DNA of 36,030 bases, taken from assembly GCA_017394605.1 (NCBI GenBank), contig JAFPXU010000130.1, positions 1 to 36,030 on the forward strand. The letters run 5' to 3'. Below the pieces are notes generated by a model. The model had not been told where the DNA came from and did not search any database. It saw nothing but the letters and a program-made list of their open reading frames with translations. Shown in pieces: positions 1-10,100 of this stretch. Both the position numbers and the translations under genes were made by a program. This DNA comes from Clostridia bacterium (GTDB lineage: Bacteria; Bacillota_A; Clostridia; Christensenellales; CAG-138). Position 1 is the first letter of the stretch. The number at the start of each line of letters is the position of its first letter.

Positions 1-20
1 CCAACTGAGCTACACCCACC
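1..20 (-). tRNA. 5' end of a tRNA gene cut by the window edge, probably tRNA-His
   Basis: Read on the minus strand, these 20 bases fit the start of a tRNA: a 7-base acceptor strand GTGGGTG, then TA, a D-stem GCTC and the AGTTGG D-loop start. An additional G precedes the acceptor, as in histidine tRNAs, which carry G-1, and the bases resemble known tRNA-His 5' ends. The anticodon lies outside the window, so the identity is inference. The gene is 27 bases downstream of tRNA-Arg and probably shares its promoter. Confidence 0.6.
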
Positions 21-47
21 ACGCAAACACTACATATTCAAAAAAAA

Positions 48-124
48 TGGCGCGCCCGCAGGGATTCGAACCCGGGACCTACGGCTTAGAAGGCCGTTGC
101 TCTATCCTGCTGAGCTACAGGCGC
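48..124 (-). tRNA. tRNA-Arg (anticodon TCT)
   Basis: A complete 77-base cloverleaf with an encoded CCA end. The acceptor GCGCCTG pairs with CGGGCGC (one G-T), the D-stem is GCTC/GAGC, the anticodon stem is ACGGC/GCCGT around loop CTTCTAA, giving anticodon TCT for AGA codons, and the T-loop is TTCGAAT. The T-stem CCGGG/CCCTG contains one apparent C-T mismatch at its second pair. A run of eight T follows CCA directly on the transcribed strand, then the second tRNA. A consensus promoter lies just upstream. Confidence 0.95.
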
Positions 125-145
125 AGGCCAGAGTTCCGAAAATTA

Positions 146-174
146 ATTATAGTGGCTGAAATGGGTTCTGTCAA
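146..174 (-). promoter_or_regulatory. Consensus sigma-A promoter for tRNA-Arg
   Basis: On the minus strand TTGACA (169-174) is followed by exactly 17 bases and TATAAT (146-151): a perfect match at both hexamers and optimal spacing. The predicted start is near 139, about 15 bases before the mature tRNA-Arg 5' end. It lies in the gap after rimI, and no convincing terminator separates rimI from it. Confidence 0.92.
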
Positions 175-213
175 TGGAAACAAGCACGAAAAATATGAAT
201 TTTTATATACCGG

Positions 214-711
214 TCAGCATTCCGATTCTTCCGTGAAATTCGGCTTTTCTCCCATTTTCTCCAGTGTATCCGAAATGGCATCGTTCCACAGGATCAGCGC
301 GCCTTCCCCCGTGTCTTCATAATACCTCGGACGGAAACCGTTCTGGTAAAAGCCGAATCCGGCATACAGATTCTGCGCGACATCGTTCGATTCCCTGACT
401 TCCAGCGTCATCTTATCCGCGCCGAGCTCGACAGCTTTCTGCATCATCCGGATCATCAGGAGCTTGGAGTAACCGCGCCGCCTGTATTCGTGCGTAACCG
501 CGATATTGGTGACGTGCGCCTCGTCATACAGCACCCACATGCCCGTGTAGGCCACGACCTCGTCGTCCTCTACTACGACATAGTAATACGCGATCTCGTT
601 TGTCAGCTCTTTCAAAAGAGAAAATCTGGACCAAGGAGAGCGAAAACACTCACATTCGATTTTATACACTGCGGGAATGTCCTGCAGCTTCATTTCCCTG
701 ACGATCGGCAT
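214..711 (-). CDS. rimI: RimI-type ribosomal protein S18 N-alpha-acetyltransferase (GNAT family)
   Basis: A 165-residue GNAT acyltransferase. The acetyl-CoA binding motif is visible as strand VTNIAV (67-72) followed by the pyrophosphate loop RRRGYS (77-82); EVRESN (104-109) and the aromatic FYQNGFRPRYY segment match the RimI C-terminal half. RimI acetylates the N-terminus of ribosomal protein S18 with acetyl-CoA in the cytoplasm. It is the last gene of the run, and its ATG shares one base with the tsaB stop (TAATG), implying coupled translation. rimI next to the t6A genes tsaB and tsaE is a classic bacterial arrangement, but tsaD, often next, is not here; tRNA genes follow instead. It is a little longer than E. 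coli RimI, with a polar tail from about residue 145. Substrate is inferred from family and context. Confidence 0.88.
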   Translation of the reverse strand: MPIVREMKLQDIPAVYKIECECFRSPWSRFSLLKELTNEIAYYYVVVEDDEVVAYTGMWVLYDEAHVTNIAVTHEYRRRGYSKLLMIRMMQKAVELGADKMTLEVRESNDVAQNLYAGFGFYQNGFRPRYYEDTGEGALILWNDAISDTLEKMGEKPNFTEESEC

Positions 712-1327
712 TATGCTTTCCTGCGGCGTTCCGCGCCGGATTTCTGTACATAGAGCGCTTCCGCGGTTTTTACCGCAAGATCCGTATGGCGGAACGCGAA
801 ACGCGCAAGGCTGAGAGAGTTCGGAACCGCATCGATCAGACGGAAAGCGATCCCGTCCGGTTTGACGTTCCCCGCCGCGAGAGCGCCGCTCCCGATTCCG
901 GACAGGAAATCCGCTAAAGGTTCCGCACGCACTTCGGGCTTCGGGCGTCCGCGGTCGAGATGCGCGCAGTATACGTTTCCGTTATTTGCGTCGATCATCG
1001 CGTAACAGTCTTCCGCTTCCGACAGAGCCGGTTCCCCGACAACGCTCAGGGAGTCGACCGGAATCACCGGAATGCCGAGGGAAAATCCCAGCGCGTTCGC
1101 CACGCAGACGCCGATCCTCAGTCCCGTAAAGGAACCCGGTCCGACATCAACGGCGACATAATCCAGATCCTGAAGCGTATATCCGCACTGTCCCAGCGCC
1201 TCCTGAACGGCGGGAAGGATCGTTTCCGCATGTTTTTTGGACGTATTCGCCGTGACGGTTACCTCGTTCCGGTCATCTTTGACCGTGACGGTCGCCGTCT
1301 TATATGTCGTTTCGATTGCCAGAATGA

Positions 1328-1331
<4 letters not shown>
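711..1331 (-). CDS. tsaB: tRNA threonylcarbamoyladenosine (t6A) biosynthesis protein TsaB
   Basis: A 206-residue TsaB (YeaZ) protein of the ASKHA fold. The first strand IILAIETT, the HAETILP segment (34-40) and the hallmark GPGSFTGLRIG (64-74) are all present. TsaB does not itself catalyse transfer; it dimerises with TsaD and, with TsaE, forms the complex that moves threonylcarbamoyl from TC-AMP to A37 of ANN-decoding tRNAs. Its ATG overlaps the tsaE stop by four bases (ATGA) and its stop overlaps rimI's start, so the three are probably translated as a coupled set. TsaD and the TC-AMP synthase TsaC/Sua5 are not in the window and must be elsewhere in the genome. Confidence 0.95.
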
Positions 1332-2904
<1,573 letters not shown>

Positions 2905-3930
2905 TCAGAGTATCAGCATCGCGTCGCCGAAGCTGAAGAACCGGTACCGTTCTTCTATGGCGTGCTGATAGACTCTTAAAATCTCCTCTCTTGAACACAT
3001 TGCTGAAACGAGCATCAGGAGCGTGGATTCCGGAAGGTGGAAGTTCGTGATCAGGGCATCCACGGCCCTGAACCGGTAACCGGGTTTGATGAAAATGTTC
3101 GTCCATCCCGTTTTCGCGCTGATCCTTCCATCCTCGTCCGCAACGCTTTCCAGCGTTCTGACGGAAGTCGTGCCGACCGCGATCCGTCTGCCGCCGTTTT
3201 CCTTCACGCGATTAATCGCGTCCGCCGCGTCCTTGGAAACCTCGTAGTATTCCGAGTGCATCACATGGTCTTCCACTCTGCCGGCGCTGACGGGACGGAA
3301 CGTGCCGAGGCCGACATGAAGCAGGATATCGGCCACCTCAACGCGGTTCTCCCGGAGCTGTCTGAACAGATCTTCCGTGAAATGCAGACCCGCGGTGGGC
3401 GCTGCGGCGGAACCGAGTTCCTTCGCGTAGACAGTTTGATAATTTGAAGGATCCTTCAGTTTTTCCTTGATATACGGAGGCAAAGGCATGTTGCCGGCAC
3501 GGTCGAGAATCTCTTCGAAGATACCGTCGTAAAGCAGTTCGACGGTCTTCCCGCCTTCCATGTCGGCGTCGCCGACGATCCGGACGGAAAGTTCCCCGTT
3601 GACGCGGTAAAGATAACCCGGCCGGATCCTTCTCGCAGGCCTCGCGATGCATTTCCAGGTATCCCCGTTGACCCTTTCCAGAAGCAGGAATTCCGCTTTT
3701 GCCCCGTTATCCTCACGTACGGCATACAGCCTTGCGGGCATGACCTTTGTATTATTCCGCACGAGAATATCGCCCGGATGAAGATACCGGACGATATCGC
3801 GGAAAACCGTGTCCGTAATTTCGCGGGTGACGCGGTCATAAACGAGCAGTCTGCAGGAAGAACGGTCTTCCGCCGGCGTCTGTGCGATCAGTTCCTTGGG
3901 AAGATCGTAATAAAAGTCTTTTGTAAGCAA
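2905..3930 (-). CDS. queA: S-adenosylmethionine:tRNA ribosyltransferase-isomerase QueA
   Basis: A 341-residue QueA, which transfers and rearranges the ribosyl part of S-adenosylmethionine onto preQ1-tRNA, giving epoxyqueuosine. Family landmarks are DLPKELIAQTP near the N-terminus, PTAGLHFTEDL in the middle, and GTTSVRTLES and NFHLPESTLLMLVSA in the C-terminal half. The start is TTG, preceded by GGGAAAGGGAAAG as a purine-rich ribosome binding site; no ATG at a sensible distance fits the family N-terminus. It lies 18 bases after sigA and six before tgt, so the queuosine genes are transcribed with the vegetative sigma factor. Length is normal. Confidence 0.96.
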   Translation of the reverse strand: MLTKDFYYDLPKELIAQTPAEDRSSCRLLVYDRVTREITDTVFRDIVRYLHPGDILVRNNTKVMPARLYAVREDNGAKAEFLLLERVNGDTWKCIARPARRIRPGYLYRVNGELSVRIVGDADMEGGKTVELLYDGIFEEILDRAGNMPLPPYIKEKLKDPSNYQTVYAKELGSAAAPTAGLHFTEDLFRQLRENRVEVADILLHVGLGTFRPVSAGRVEDHVMHSEYYEVSKDAADAINRVKENGGRRIAVGTTSVRTLESVADEDGRISAKTGWTNIFIKPGYRFRAVDALITNFHLPESTLLMLVSAMCSREEILRVYQHAIEERYRFFSFGDAMLIL

Positions 3931-3948
3931 TGGCTTTCCCTTTCCCTG

Positions 3949-5040
3949 TCACTCAAGGAAATCCTTCAGCCGTTTGCTTCTGCTGGGATGGCGCAGTTTT
4001 CTGAGCGCCTTCGCCTCGATCTGACGGATTCTCTCACGTGTAACATTGAATTCCCTGCCGACTTCCTCAAGCGTTCTGGCTTTTCCGTCGTCCAGTCCGT
4101 ACCGGAGGCAAAGGACTTTCGCTTCTCTCGGTGTCAGCGTGTCGAGCACGTCCATCAGCTGCTCTTTCAAAAGCGTTGTGGCGACCGCTTCCGCCGGCGC
4201 CGGAGCATCGTCGTCCGGGATGAAATCACCGAGATGGCTGTCATCCTCCTCGCCGATCGGGGTCGCAAGTGACACGGGCTCCTGCGCGATCTTGATGATC
4301 TCACGCACTTTTTCCTCGGAGATGCCCATCTCCTTCGCGATTTCGTCCGGTCGCGGATCCCTTCCCAGTTCCTGAACGAGCTGACGGTTGATACGGATCA
4401 GCTTGTTGATGGTCTCCACCATATGCACGGGAATACGGATCGTCCTGGCCTGGTCCGCGATCGCCCTTGTAATCGCCTGCCTGATCCACCAGGTCGCGTA
4501 AGTGGAAAACTTGTATCCCTTCTTGTAATCGAACTTCTCCACCGCTTTGATGAGGCCGAGATTGCCCTCCTGGATCAGGTCCAGAAACAGCATTCCTCTT
4601 CCCACATAGCGTTTCGCAATGGATACGACCAGTCTCAGGTTCGCCTCCGCCAGTTCCTGCTTTGCGGTTTCGTCGCCCTCGTCCATTCTCTTGGCGATCT
4701 CGATCTCCTGCTGGGCGGAGAGCAGCGGAACGCGGCCGATCTCTTTCAGATACATTCTCACCGGATCGTCCGTATTGATGCCTTCCGTCGAGGAAAGCGC
4801 GGACTCGATCTCCGCGATCTCCTCCGACATGTCCTCGGGGATCTCGACCTCCTCGACGACGTCGATATTCATCTCCTCTATGTTCTCATAGAGTTTTTCT
4901 ACCTGTTCCTGATCCAGATCAAGTTCTTCCAGAGAGTTCATGATCTCCTTATACGAGAGCACGCCCTTTGCTTTGCCCGTATCGAGCAGTTCTTTGATCT
5001 TCAGATCCTTCGCGTTTTCTTTTCTAGCAACCTGTTCCAA
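3949..5040 (-). CDS. sigA: RNA polymerase primary sigma factor SigA/RpoD
   Basis: A 363-residue vegetative sigma-70 factor. Region 1.2 is [18 protein letters not shown], region 2 runs from [14 protein letters not shown] through [16 protein letters not shown] to [13 protein letters not shown] (core binding and -10 recognition), region 3 includes [11 protein letters not shown] and the linker GDFIPDDDA, and region 4 has the helix-turn-helix [20 protein letters not shown] for the -35. It lacks the long region 1 insert of proteobacterial RpoD, as in Firmicutes. I place the start at TTG 5040 because AGGAGG sits eight bases upstream; an in-frame ATG seven codons earlier (5061) has no ribosome binding site and would contain that AGGAGG. 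It follows dnaG by about 44 bases, the conserved macromolecular-synthesis pairing. Confidence 0.97.
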   Translation of the reverse strand: MEQVARKENAKDLKIKELLDTGKAKGVLSYKEIMNSLEELDLDQEQVEKLYENIEEMNIDVVEEVEIPEDMSEEIAEIESALSSTEGINTDDPVRMYLKEIGRVPLLSAQQEIEIAKRMDEGDETAKQELAEANLRLVVSIAKRYVGRGMLFLDLIQEGNLGLIKAVEKFDYKKGYKFSTYATWWIRQAITRAIADQARTIRIPVHMVETINKLIRINRQLVQELGRDPRPDEIAKEMGISEEKVREIIKIAQEPVSLATPIGEEDDSHLGDFIPDDDAPAPAEAVATTLLKEQLMDVLDTLTPREAKVLCLRYGLDDGKARTLEEVGREFNVTRERIRQIEAKALRKLRHPSRSKRLKDFLE

Positions 5041-5048
5041 TCTATTTC

Positions 5049-5054
5049 CCTCCT
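5049..5054 (-). promoter_or_regulatory. Ribosome binding site that selects the TTG start of sigA
   Basis: AGGAGG on the minus strand, eight bases before TTG at 5040. The in-frame ATG at 5061 lies on the wrong side of this site and has no purine-rich stretch before it, so TTG is the better start. Confidence 0.8.
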
Positions 5055-5084
5055 GAATCATTTCAGATGTTCGGATTCTTTCAT

Positions 5085-6848
5085 TTATTTCATCAGTTCC
5101 TGAATGCGCATCAGGATATCTTTCCTGTCTTCCGGCGACAGCCCCGGGTCCCGGAGATGCCGTGTGAGCGAATCGACCATTTCCTCCCTGTCGATCTTCC
5201 TGATCCTGCCCATGCAGTCGTCCATCATCTGAACGGGGCTGCTGAACTGCGTGTCGTTATGGATCAAGGAGGATATCATCGAGGCGGCTTCCTTTTCCAG
5301 CGTGCTGACGATGGAATTGATATCCTTCATCGGATGCTCGGACGCGGCGAGTTTTTGACCAAAGTCTTTATATACTGTATTCCGCAGGCTGTCAAGAATA
5401 TGATTCTCGCGCGCGTATTTCACCGCGTCTTCCGACCTGCACATACAGGAAATGATCATGCCTTCCGCGATGTTCCGAGCGGAATTGACGTCCCTGACCG
5501 CGTCCGGAGCGGATGAAGACGTCTGCTTCCTGCGTGCGGGAGGTCCTGCAGGAGCCTCTTTTCCCTGGTCCTTTCTGACCTGCGCTTCCAGAGATTCGAC
5601 CGAAAGACCCGTTTCCTTGGAAACCTGCGCGATACATGCCTGCTGCTGAACAGGTTCCATCCCGGATATCATCTTGCACGCGTCCAGAGCGTATTTCTCC
5701 CTGTCGTGATCCTTTGAAAGATCGAATCCTCTCTTCAGACAGATCAACTTGAACGAATTCAGGGAGATGGCCTTGTCGATCAGGTTGTCGATGCCTTCCT
5801 TCCCGTACTTTCTGCAGTACTCATCCGGATCCATATTGTCCGGAAAGACGATGACGCGTACGTCGAGTCCTTCCTTCTGAAGGATGTCCAGTCCGCGCAG
5901 CGTCGCGTTCTGCCCGGCGGAATCGCCGTCGTACGCGATATACACAGAAGAAACATAGCGCGTCAGCAGTCTCGCCTGCTCTTCCGTGAGCGCCGTTCCG
6001 AGACTCGCCACAACGTTTTCGACGCCCGCAAGATACATCCCGATCACATCCGTGTATCCCTCCACCATGATCAGGCTGGAAAGATGCGCATTTTTCTGCA
6101 GATGGAGACCGTACAGATTCCTGCGTTTATTGTAGATCGGCGTGTCTCCCGTGTTGATATACTTCGGTTTGTCCTGCTGATTCATGACGCGCGCGCCGAA
6201 TGCGATCACGCGCCCGTTCACGCCGACGATCGGAAAGATTACCCGGTTTCTGTACGCGTCGTACACCCTGCCGCTGTTGGGGTTCCGGACAAGAAGTCCC
6301 GCGTCGATCAGTTCCTCTTCCGTAAAGCCCTGCGCGGTCAGATGGTTCTTGAGATTGTCCCATCCCTCCGGCGCGTATCCGAGTCCGAAACGCTTTACGG
6401 CGTCGGAGCCGATTTTACGCCCCGCGAAATACTCTCTGCCGGGCCCGCCTTTTTCGCCGATCAGATTCTCCATGTAGAACCGGGCAGCGAGTTTGCACGC
6501 CTCGTAAAGCCGTTCTCTTCTGGCGCGCTCCTTCTGGTACTGTTCGTCATTGCTGTCTTCCGGAACCGTCATGCCGACGCGCTCCGCGAGAAAGCGGACC
6601 GCTTCCGGAAAGGTGAGGCGCTCCATCTGCATCACGAACTGGATCACCGTCCCTCCCGCATGGCAGCCGAAACAGTAAAACATCTGCTTGTCAGGGCTGA
6701 CGGAAAAAGACGGCGTTTTTTCCCCATGAATCGGACACAGTCCCCAGAGTCTCCGTCCTTTCGGCTTCAGCGAAACATATCCGGAAACCACCGAAACGAT
6801 ATCATTTTTTGCCAGAAGCTCATCGAGCCAGGTTTGCGTAAACGCCAT
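5085..6848 (-). CDS. dnaG: DNA primase DnaG
   Basis: A 587-residue primase that makes RNA primers at the replication fork. The N-terminal zinc-binding domain has Cys38, His41, Cys59 and Cys62 (LCPIHG and FYCFGC). The central RNA-polymerase domain carries the TOPRIM motifs [15 protein letters not shown] (about residue 257) and the acidic YDGDSAG (about 307), where catalytic metals bind. The region beyond roughly 430 is a low-conservation linker and the helical C-terminal DnaB-binding domain. The ATG is preceded by AGAGGA at a usable distance. It sits 26 bases after dgt and before sigA. Length is typical of Firmicute primases and no motif is missing. Confidence 0.97.
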   Translation of the reverse strand: MAFTQTWLDELLAKNDIVSVVSGYVSLKPKGRRLWGLCPIHGEKTPSFSVSPDKQMFYCFGCHAGGTVIQFVMQMERLTFPEAVRFLAERVGMTVPEDSNDEQYQKERARRERLYEACKLAARFYMENLIGEKGGPGREYFAGRKIGSDAVKRFGLGYAPEGWDNLKNHLTAQGFTEEELIDAGLLVRNPNSGRVYDAYRNRVIFPIVGVNGRVIAFGARVMNQQDKPKYINTGDTPIYNKRRNLYGLHLQKNAHLSSLIMVEGYTDVIGMYLAGVENVVASLGTALTEEQARLLTRYVSSVYIAYDGDSAGQNATLRGLDILQKEGLDVRVIVFPDNMDPDEYCRKYGKEGIDNLIDKAISLNSFKLICLKRGFDLSKDHDREKYALDACKMISGMEPVQQQACIAQVSKETGLSVESLEAQVRKDQGKEAPAGPPARRKQTSSSAPDAVRDVNSARNIAEGMIISCMCRSEDAVKYARENHILDSLRNTVYKDFGQKLAASEHPMKDINSIVSTLEKEAASMISSLIHNDTQFSSPVQMMDDCMGRIRKIDREEMVDSLTRHLRDPGLSPEDRKDILMRIQELMK

Positions 6849-6874
6849 AAATTACGTCCTCTGTGCGGAAACGA

Positions 6875-7873
6875 TCATTCGAACGCGGTAGGAACGAACA
6901 GCCTCTTGAAATCATTGACCGCGTAATTATCCGTCATGCACGCGATATAGTCCGCCGTTATAATATCTCTTCCGTCCGACTCCCTGTACTTGAGAAATTC
7001 CTCCGGCAGCAGATCGTTATTCTTGTAATAGTAATTGAACAGTTCCTCAACCACCCTTTTCGCTTTTCCCTCTTCCGACTTCGCCGCGCGGTTTGTATAT
7101 ACCTTTGCGAACATGAAATCCCGCAGTTCATTGAAGCAGAACGCGACGCTGTCCGACATCTGGATCTTCGGCATATCGAAGCTCTGGTCCACAACGTCGT
7201 GGATCATGGTGTCGATGCGTTTCCCGTGTGAATTCCCGAGAACGGCAATACAGTCTTTTGGCAGGCTTTCTTCCGTCAGGATGCCCGCGCGGATCGCGTC
7301 GTCGATGTCGTGATTGATATAGGCAATGCGGTCCGCGATGGAAACTACTTCCCCTTCGAGCGTACAGGGATGCCCGCTCTTTTTGTGATTCAGTATCCCG
7401 TCCCTGACTTCATATGTCAGATTGAGTCCCTCCCCGCCGTTTTCCAGTTTGTCCACCACGCGGAGACTCTGTTCGTTATGGCGGAAACCGTTCGGAAGAA
7501 GCGAATTCAGTACGTCCTCCCCGGTATGCCCAAACGGCGTATGGCCGAGATCGTGTCCCATGGCGATGGCTTCCGTCAGGTCTTCGTTCAGCCGCAGCGC
7601 CCGGGAAATCGTTCTCGCGATCTGCGAAACTTCCAGCGTATGCGTAAGCCTGGTTCTGTAATGATCGCCCTGCGGGGAAAGGAAGACCTGCGTCTTATGC
7701 TTCAGTCTCCGGAACGATTTGCAGTGGATGATCCTGTCCCTGTCACGGATAAAATCGGTCCGGATGGTACAAGGCGTGATCGGATGAAGCCTGCCTTTGG
7801 TCTCGGCAGACCGTGCCGCATATTTTGACAGTACTGTGTTTTCCAGCTGTTCGGTATACTCCCGCGGCGTCAC
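6875..7873 (-). CDS. dgt: Deoxyguanosinetriphosphate triphosphohydrolase-like HD protein
   Basis: A 332-residue HD-domain protein of the short dGTPase type common in Clostridia. The HD metal site is visible as His78 (RLTHTLEV), His107-Asp108 (MGHDLGHTPFGH) and a later Asp in VSIADRIAY; the N-terminal FRRLKHKTQVF and GDHYRTR segments are characteristic. Such enzymes hydrolyse dNTPs to nucleoside and triphosphate, adjusting dNTP pools; the substrate of this protein is inferred. The start is GTG, eight bases after GGAGGAGG. It is first in the run leading to dnaG and sigA, following a clear terminator. A short palindrome overlaps the leader just before the ribosome binding site. Confidence 0.9.
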   Translation of the reverse strand: MTPREYTEQLENTVLSKYAARSAETKGRLHPITPCTIRTDFIRDRDRIIHCKSFRRLKHKTQVFLSPQGDHYRTRLTHTLEVSQIARTISRALRLNEDLTEAIAMGHDLGHTPFGHTGEDVLNSLLPNGFRHNEQSLRVVDKLENGGEGLNLTYEVRDGILNHKKSGHPCTLEGEVVSIADRIAYINHDIDDAIRAGILTEESLPKDCIAVLGNSHGKRIDTMIHDVVDQSFDMPKIQMSDSVAFCFNELRDFMFAKVYTNRAAKSEEGKAKRVVEELFNYYYKNNDLLPEEFLKYRESDGRDIITADYIACMTDNYAVNDFKRLFVPTAFE

Positions 7874-7887
7874 ACGAAAAACCTCCT

Positions 7888-7900
7888 CCCAAATTTTGGG
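7888..7900. promoter_or_regulatory. Perfect 13-base palindrome overlapping the dgt ribosome binding site region
   Basis: On the minus strand the sequence is CCCAAAATTTGGG, two six-base arms around one central base, and its last GGG begins the GGGAGGAGG ribosome binding site of dgt. It is the only distinctive element in the leader apart from a loosely matching TATAAA at the likely -10. It could be an operator or a small hairpin hindering ribosome access; no known regulator motif is recognised. Confidence 0.4.
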
Positions 7901-7943
7901 CTACTTGATTTATATACAACAAAAATCCTTTTATTCCTGCATC

Positions 7944-7980
7944 AAAAAAAGAAAAAACCGCATTATCCAGGATAATGCGG
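7944..7980 (-). terminator. Intrinsic terminator after the efp gene cluster
   Basis: On the minus strand CCGCATTAT is separated by CCTGG from ATAATGCGG, a nine-base perfect stem, followed at once by TTTTTTCTTTTTTT. This is a textbook rho-independent terminator, 18 bases beyond the stop of the acidic zinc-ribbon gene. It separates that run from dgt-dnaG-sigA. Confidence 0.95.
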
Positions 7981-7998
7981 TAAACTGCAGGCAGACTG

Positions 7999-8412
7999 TC
8001 AGTCTTCTTTGTCCGAATCGTCACCGCGCCAGATCTCGATATCTACCGGTTCGTTGCAGTGCGGGCAGATCAATCCGTCTTCATTGTCCAGCATGTCCTC
8101 ATCGAAGTAGATCACGCCTCCGCAGGCAGGACAGACCACTTCAAAAAAGCCGTCGTCGTCCTCGTCCTCGGCTTCGTCCTCGTCATCGTCCTCGTCAAAA
8201 ACTGCCTCGTCCAGATCGTCGAGATCGTCAAACACATCGTCCAGATCGTCGGAAATATCCTGGATCGCGAGTTCGTGATCTTCGATTTCATCGGAAACGG
8301 CGTCCAGCGTGTCGATCACGGCACGGAACAGCTTTCCGTAAACAGCGTCCTTCAGATCGACACCTTCGCACAGGCCTTTCAGATAGGCAACTTTTTCAGA
8401 AATCTTGCTCAT
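7999..8412 (-). CDS. Acidic zinc-ribbon protein, CD1247 N-terminal-domain-like, function unknown
   Basis: A 137-residue protein in three parts. Residues 1-45 (ISEKVAYLKGLCEGVDL...) resemble the N-terminal domain named after Clostridioides difficile CD1247, to my recollection. Residues 54-88 are almost entirely Asp and Glu, with short aliphatic breaks (DDLDDVFDDLDD). Residues 92-126 form a zinc ribbon with Cys94, Cys97, Cys116 and Cys119 (CPACGG and CPHCNE), then a second acidic tail. No catalytic residues are apparent. It begins 12 bases after efp with GAGG as ribosome binding site and ends at a strong terminator, so it is co-transcribed with efp. A nucleic-acid- or ribosome-related role is only a guess from context; the acidic region could mimic nucleic acid. 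Confidence 0.8.
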   Translation of the reverse strand: MSKISEKVAYLKGLCEGVDLKDAVYGKLFRAVIDTLDAVSDEIEDHELAIQDISDDLDDVFDDLDDLDEAVFDEDDDEDEAEDEDDDGFFEVVCPACGGVIYFDEDMLDNEDGLICPHCNEPVDIEIWRGDDSDKED

Positions 8413-8424
8413 TTTGGTACCTCT

Positions 8425-8982
8425 TCAGCAGCGTTCCATGTAATCGCCGGTTCTCGTATCGACGCGGACTCTGTCGCCCTCGTTGACAAACAGCGGGACA
8501 TTGATCTGATAACCCGTCTCAAGCGTGGCGGGTTTCGTCGTACCCGTCGCCGTATCGCCGCGTACGCCGGGCTCGCAGTGCGTAATGGTCAGCTCAACGA
8601 AATTCGGCGCCTCTACCGAGAACGGGCTGCCCTTGAAGAACTTGATCTTGACGTTCTGGTTTTCAACGATAAAGTTGATCGCGTCCTCGACCTGCTCGTG
8701 GTTCAGCGGCAGCTGCTCGTAGGTCTCGGTATCCATGAAGTAGTAAAGATCGCCGTCCTGATACAGATACTGCATCTCTTTCGTCTCGATATGAGCCGGC
8801 GGATATTTGTCCGTGGGGCTGAACGTTCTTTCAAGAACCGCTCCCGTCATAACGTTTTTCAGTCTGGTACGTACAAAAGCCGCGCCTTTGCCGGGTTTAA
8901 CATGCTGGAAATCGGAAATGGACCAAACCTGTCCATCGATTTCAACGGTCATGCCTTTGCGAAAATCGCCTGCCATAATCAT
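8425..8982 (-). CDS. efp: Translation elongation factor P
   Basis: A 185-residue EF-P, the three-domain factor that relieves ribosomes stalled at consecutive prolines. The modified-loop lysine is Lys32 in the KPGKGAA turn; in Bacillus the equivalent Lys32 is 5-aminopentanolylated, so the same modification is plausible. The EF-P signature [19 protein letters not shown] lies in the last third. Two in-frame ATGs compete; the first is chosen because GGAGG lies nine bases before it. It follows an Xaa-Pro peptidase gene, the same order as in Bacillus, and precedes the acidic zinc-ribbon gene. No EF-P modification gene is in the window. Confidence 0.98.
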   Translation of the reverse strand: MIMAGDFRKGMTVEIDGQVWSISDFQHVKPGKGAAFVRTRLKNVMTGAVLERTFSPTDKYPPAHIETKEMQYLYQDGDLYYFMDTETYEQLPLNHEQVEDAINFIVENQNVKIKFFKGSPFSVEAPNFVELTITHCEPGVRGDTATGTTKPATLETGYQINVPLFVNEGDRVRVDTRTGDYMERC

Positions 8983-9021
8983 AAGTGTATTCCTCCAAAT
9001 CCCTTCGTCTGTATTTATATG

Positions 9022-10083
9022 TTATATGATCATCAGTTTCTTTGTTGTGTTCGCCAGATTGATGCATCCGTCTTCCGTGACCACAAGATCGTCCTCGATC
9101 CTGACGCCGAATTCGCCCTCCAGATAGATGCCCGGCTCGTCCGTAATGGTCATGCCGGCAAGAAGAATGTCTTCGGAAAGTTTGGACGCTCTTGGCTTCT
9201 CATGGATCTCCAGACCGAATCCGTGGCCAAGGCTGTGCCCGAAAGCCTCTCCGTAACCGTACGAAGCGATGCAGTCCCTTGCGATCCGGTCGAATTCTCT
9301 TCCGGAAATCCCGCTTTTCAGCGATTCAAGCGCCTTCAGCTGGGCTTCTAATACTATATCATAGATTTTCCTGCATTTGTCACTTACTTTTCCGATTCCG
9401 AACGTCCTCGTCATATCGGAATGATAGCCGTTGTACATGCATCCGAAATCCACGACCACGAGATCACCGTCCGCCAGCTTCCGCTTTCCCGGAATGGCAT
9501 GGCACATCGCCCCGTTTGGTCCGGAACCGATGATCGTGTCGAACGACGGTCCTTCGCTTCCCTGCAGTCTGCAGAGATAATCCAGTTCCGCCGCAGCCTC
9601 GACTTCCGTCATGCCGGGTTTCACGCGTCCGAGAAACAGTTCGAACGCCTTGTCCGCCATGGACTGGGCGATGCGCAGGTTCTCGACCTCTCCCGCGTCC
9701 TTGACCGCGCGGAACAGGGAAATGTCACGGGACATGGGCTTAAGCCCGACGGAAAGAGCGTCAAACTGACGGAACTGCGACACCGTCAGCTTCTCCTCCT
9801 CGAATCCGCACGCACGGACGCCGTCAGCGTTCAGAACGTCCCTGAGCTTTGCGATCAGCGTGTCATTCGATATTTCGACGACCCTGCACTCCTTCGCCTC
9901 ATCCCTCGCCTGAATCGTATACCGGAAGTCGGTAAAAACATACGCATCTTTCCCGGTAATCAGAAGGTAGGCCTCCGCGCACTTGAAACCGGAGTAATAC
10001 AGCATGTTTTCATAGCTTGTAATCAGGACGCCGTCCACCGCGTTCCGGGCAAACGCCTCCCGAAGTTTTGCAATTCTGTTCAT
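9022..10083 (-). CDS. M24-family Xaa-Pro aminopeptidase/dipeptidase
   Basis: A 353-residue metallopeptidase with the creatinase-like N-terminal domain (residues 1 to about 125) and a pita-bread catalytic domain. The five metal ligands are visible: Asp in VVVDFGCMY, Asp in HSDMTRTFG, His in GHGFGLEIHE, Glu in TITDEPGIYL and Glu in GVRIEDDLVV. Such enzymes release an N-terminal residue preceding proline; exact specificity (aminopeptidase or dipeptidase) cannot be read from the sequence. There is no signal peptide, so it is cytoplasmic. It starts 17 bases after the DUF1846 gene with AGGAAGAAG upstream, and ends 39 bases before efp. Linkage to efp joins two proline-related functions, a conserved Firmicute pairing. 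Confidence 0.93.
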   Translation of the reverse strand: MNRIAKLREAFARNAVDGVLITSYENMLYYSGFKCAEAYLLITGKDAYVFTDFRYTIQARDEAKECRVVEISNDTLIAKLRDVLNADGVRACGFEEEKLTVSQFRQFDALSVGLKPMSRDISLFRAVKDAGEVENLRIAQSMADKAFELFLGRVKPGMTEVEAAAELDYLCRLQGSEGPSFDTIIGSGPNGAMCHAIPGKRKLADGDLVVVDFGCMYNGYHSDMTRTFGIGKVSDKCRKIYDIVLEAQLKALESLKSGISGREFDRIARDCIASYGYGEAFGHSLGHGFGLEIHEKPRASKLSEDILLAGMTITDEPGIYLEGEFGVRIEDDLVVTEDGCINLANTTKKLMII

Positions 10084-10100
10084 TCTAATACTTCTTCCTG

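Noticed and set aside
190..213. A/T-only inverted repeat after rimI as a terminator
   Set aside because: The stem AAAAAT/ATTTTT has no G-C pairs and would be unstable.
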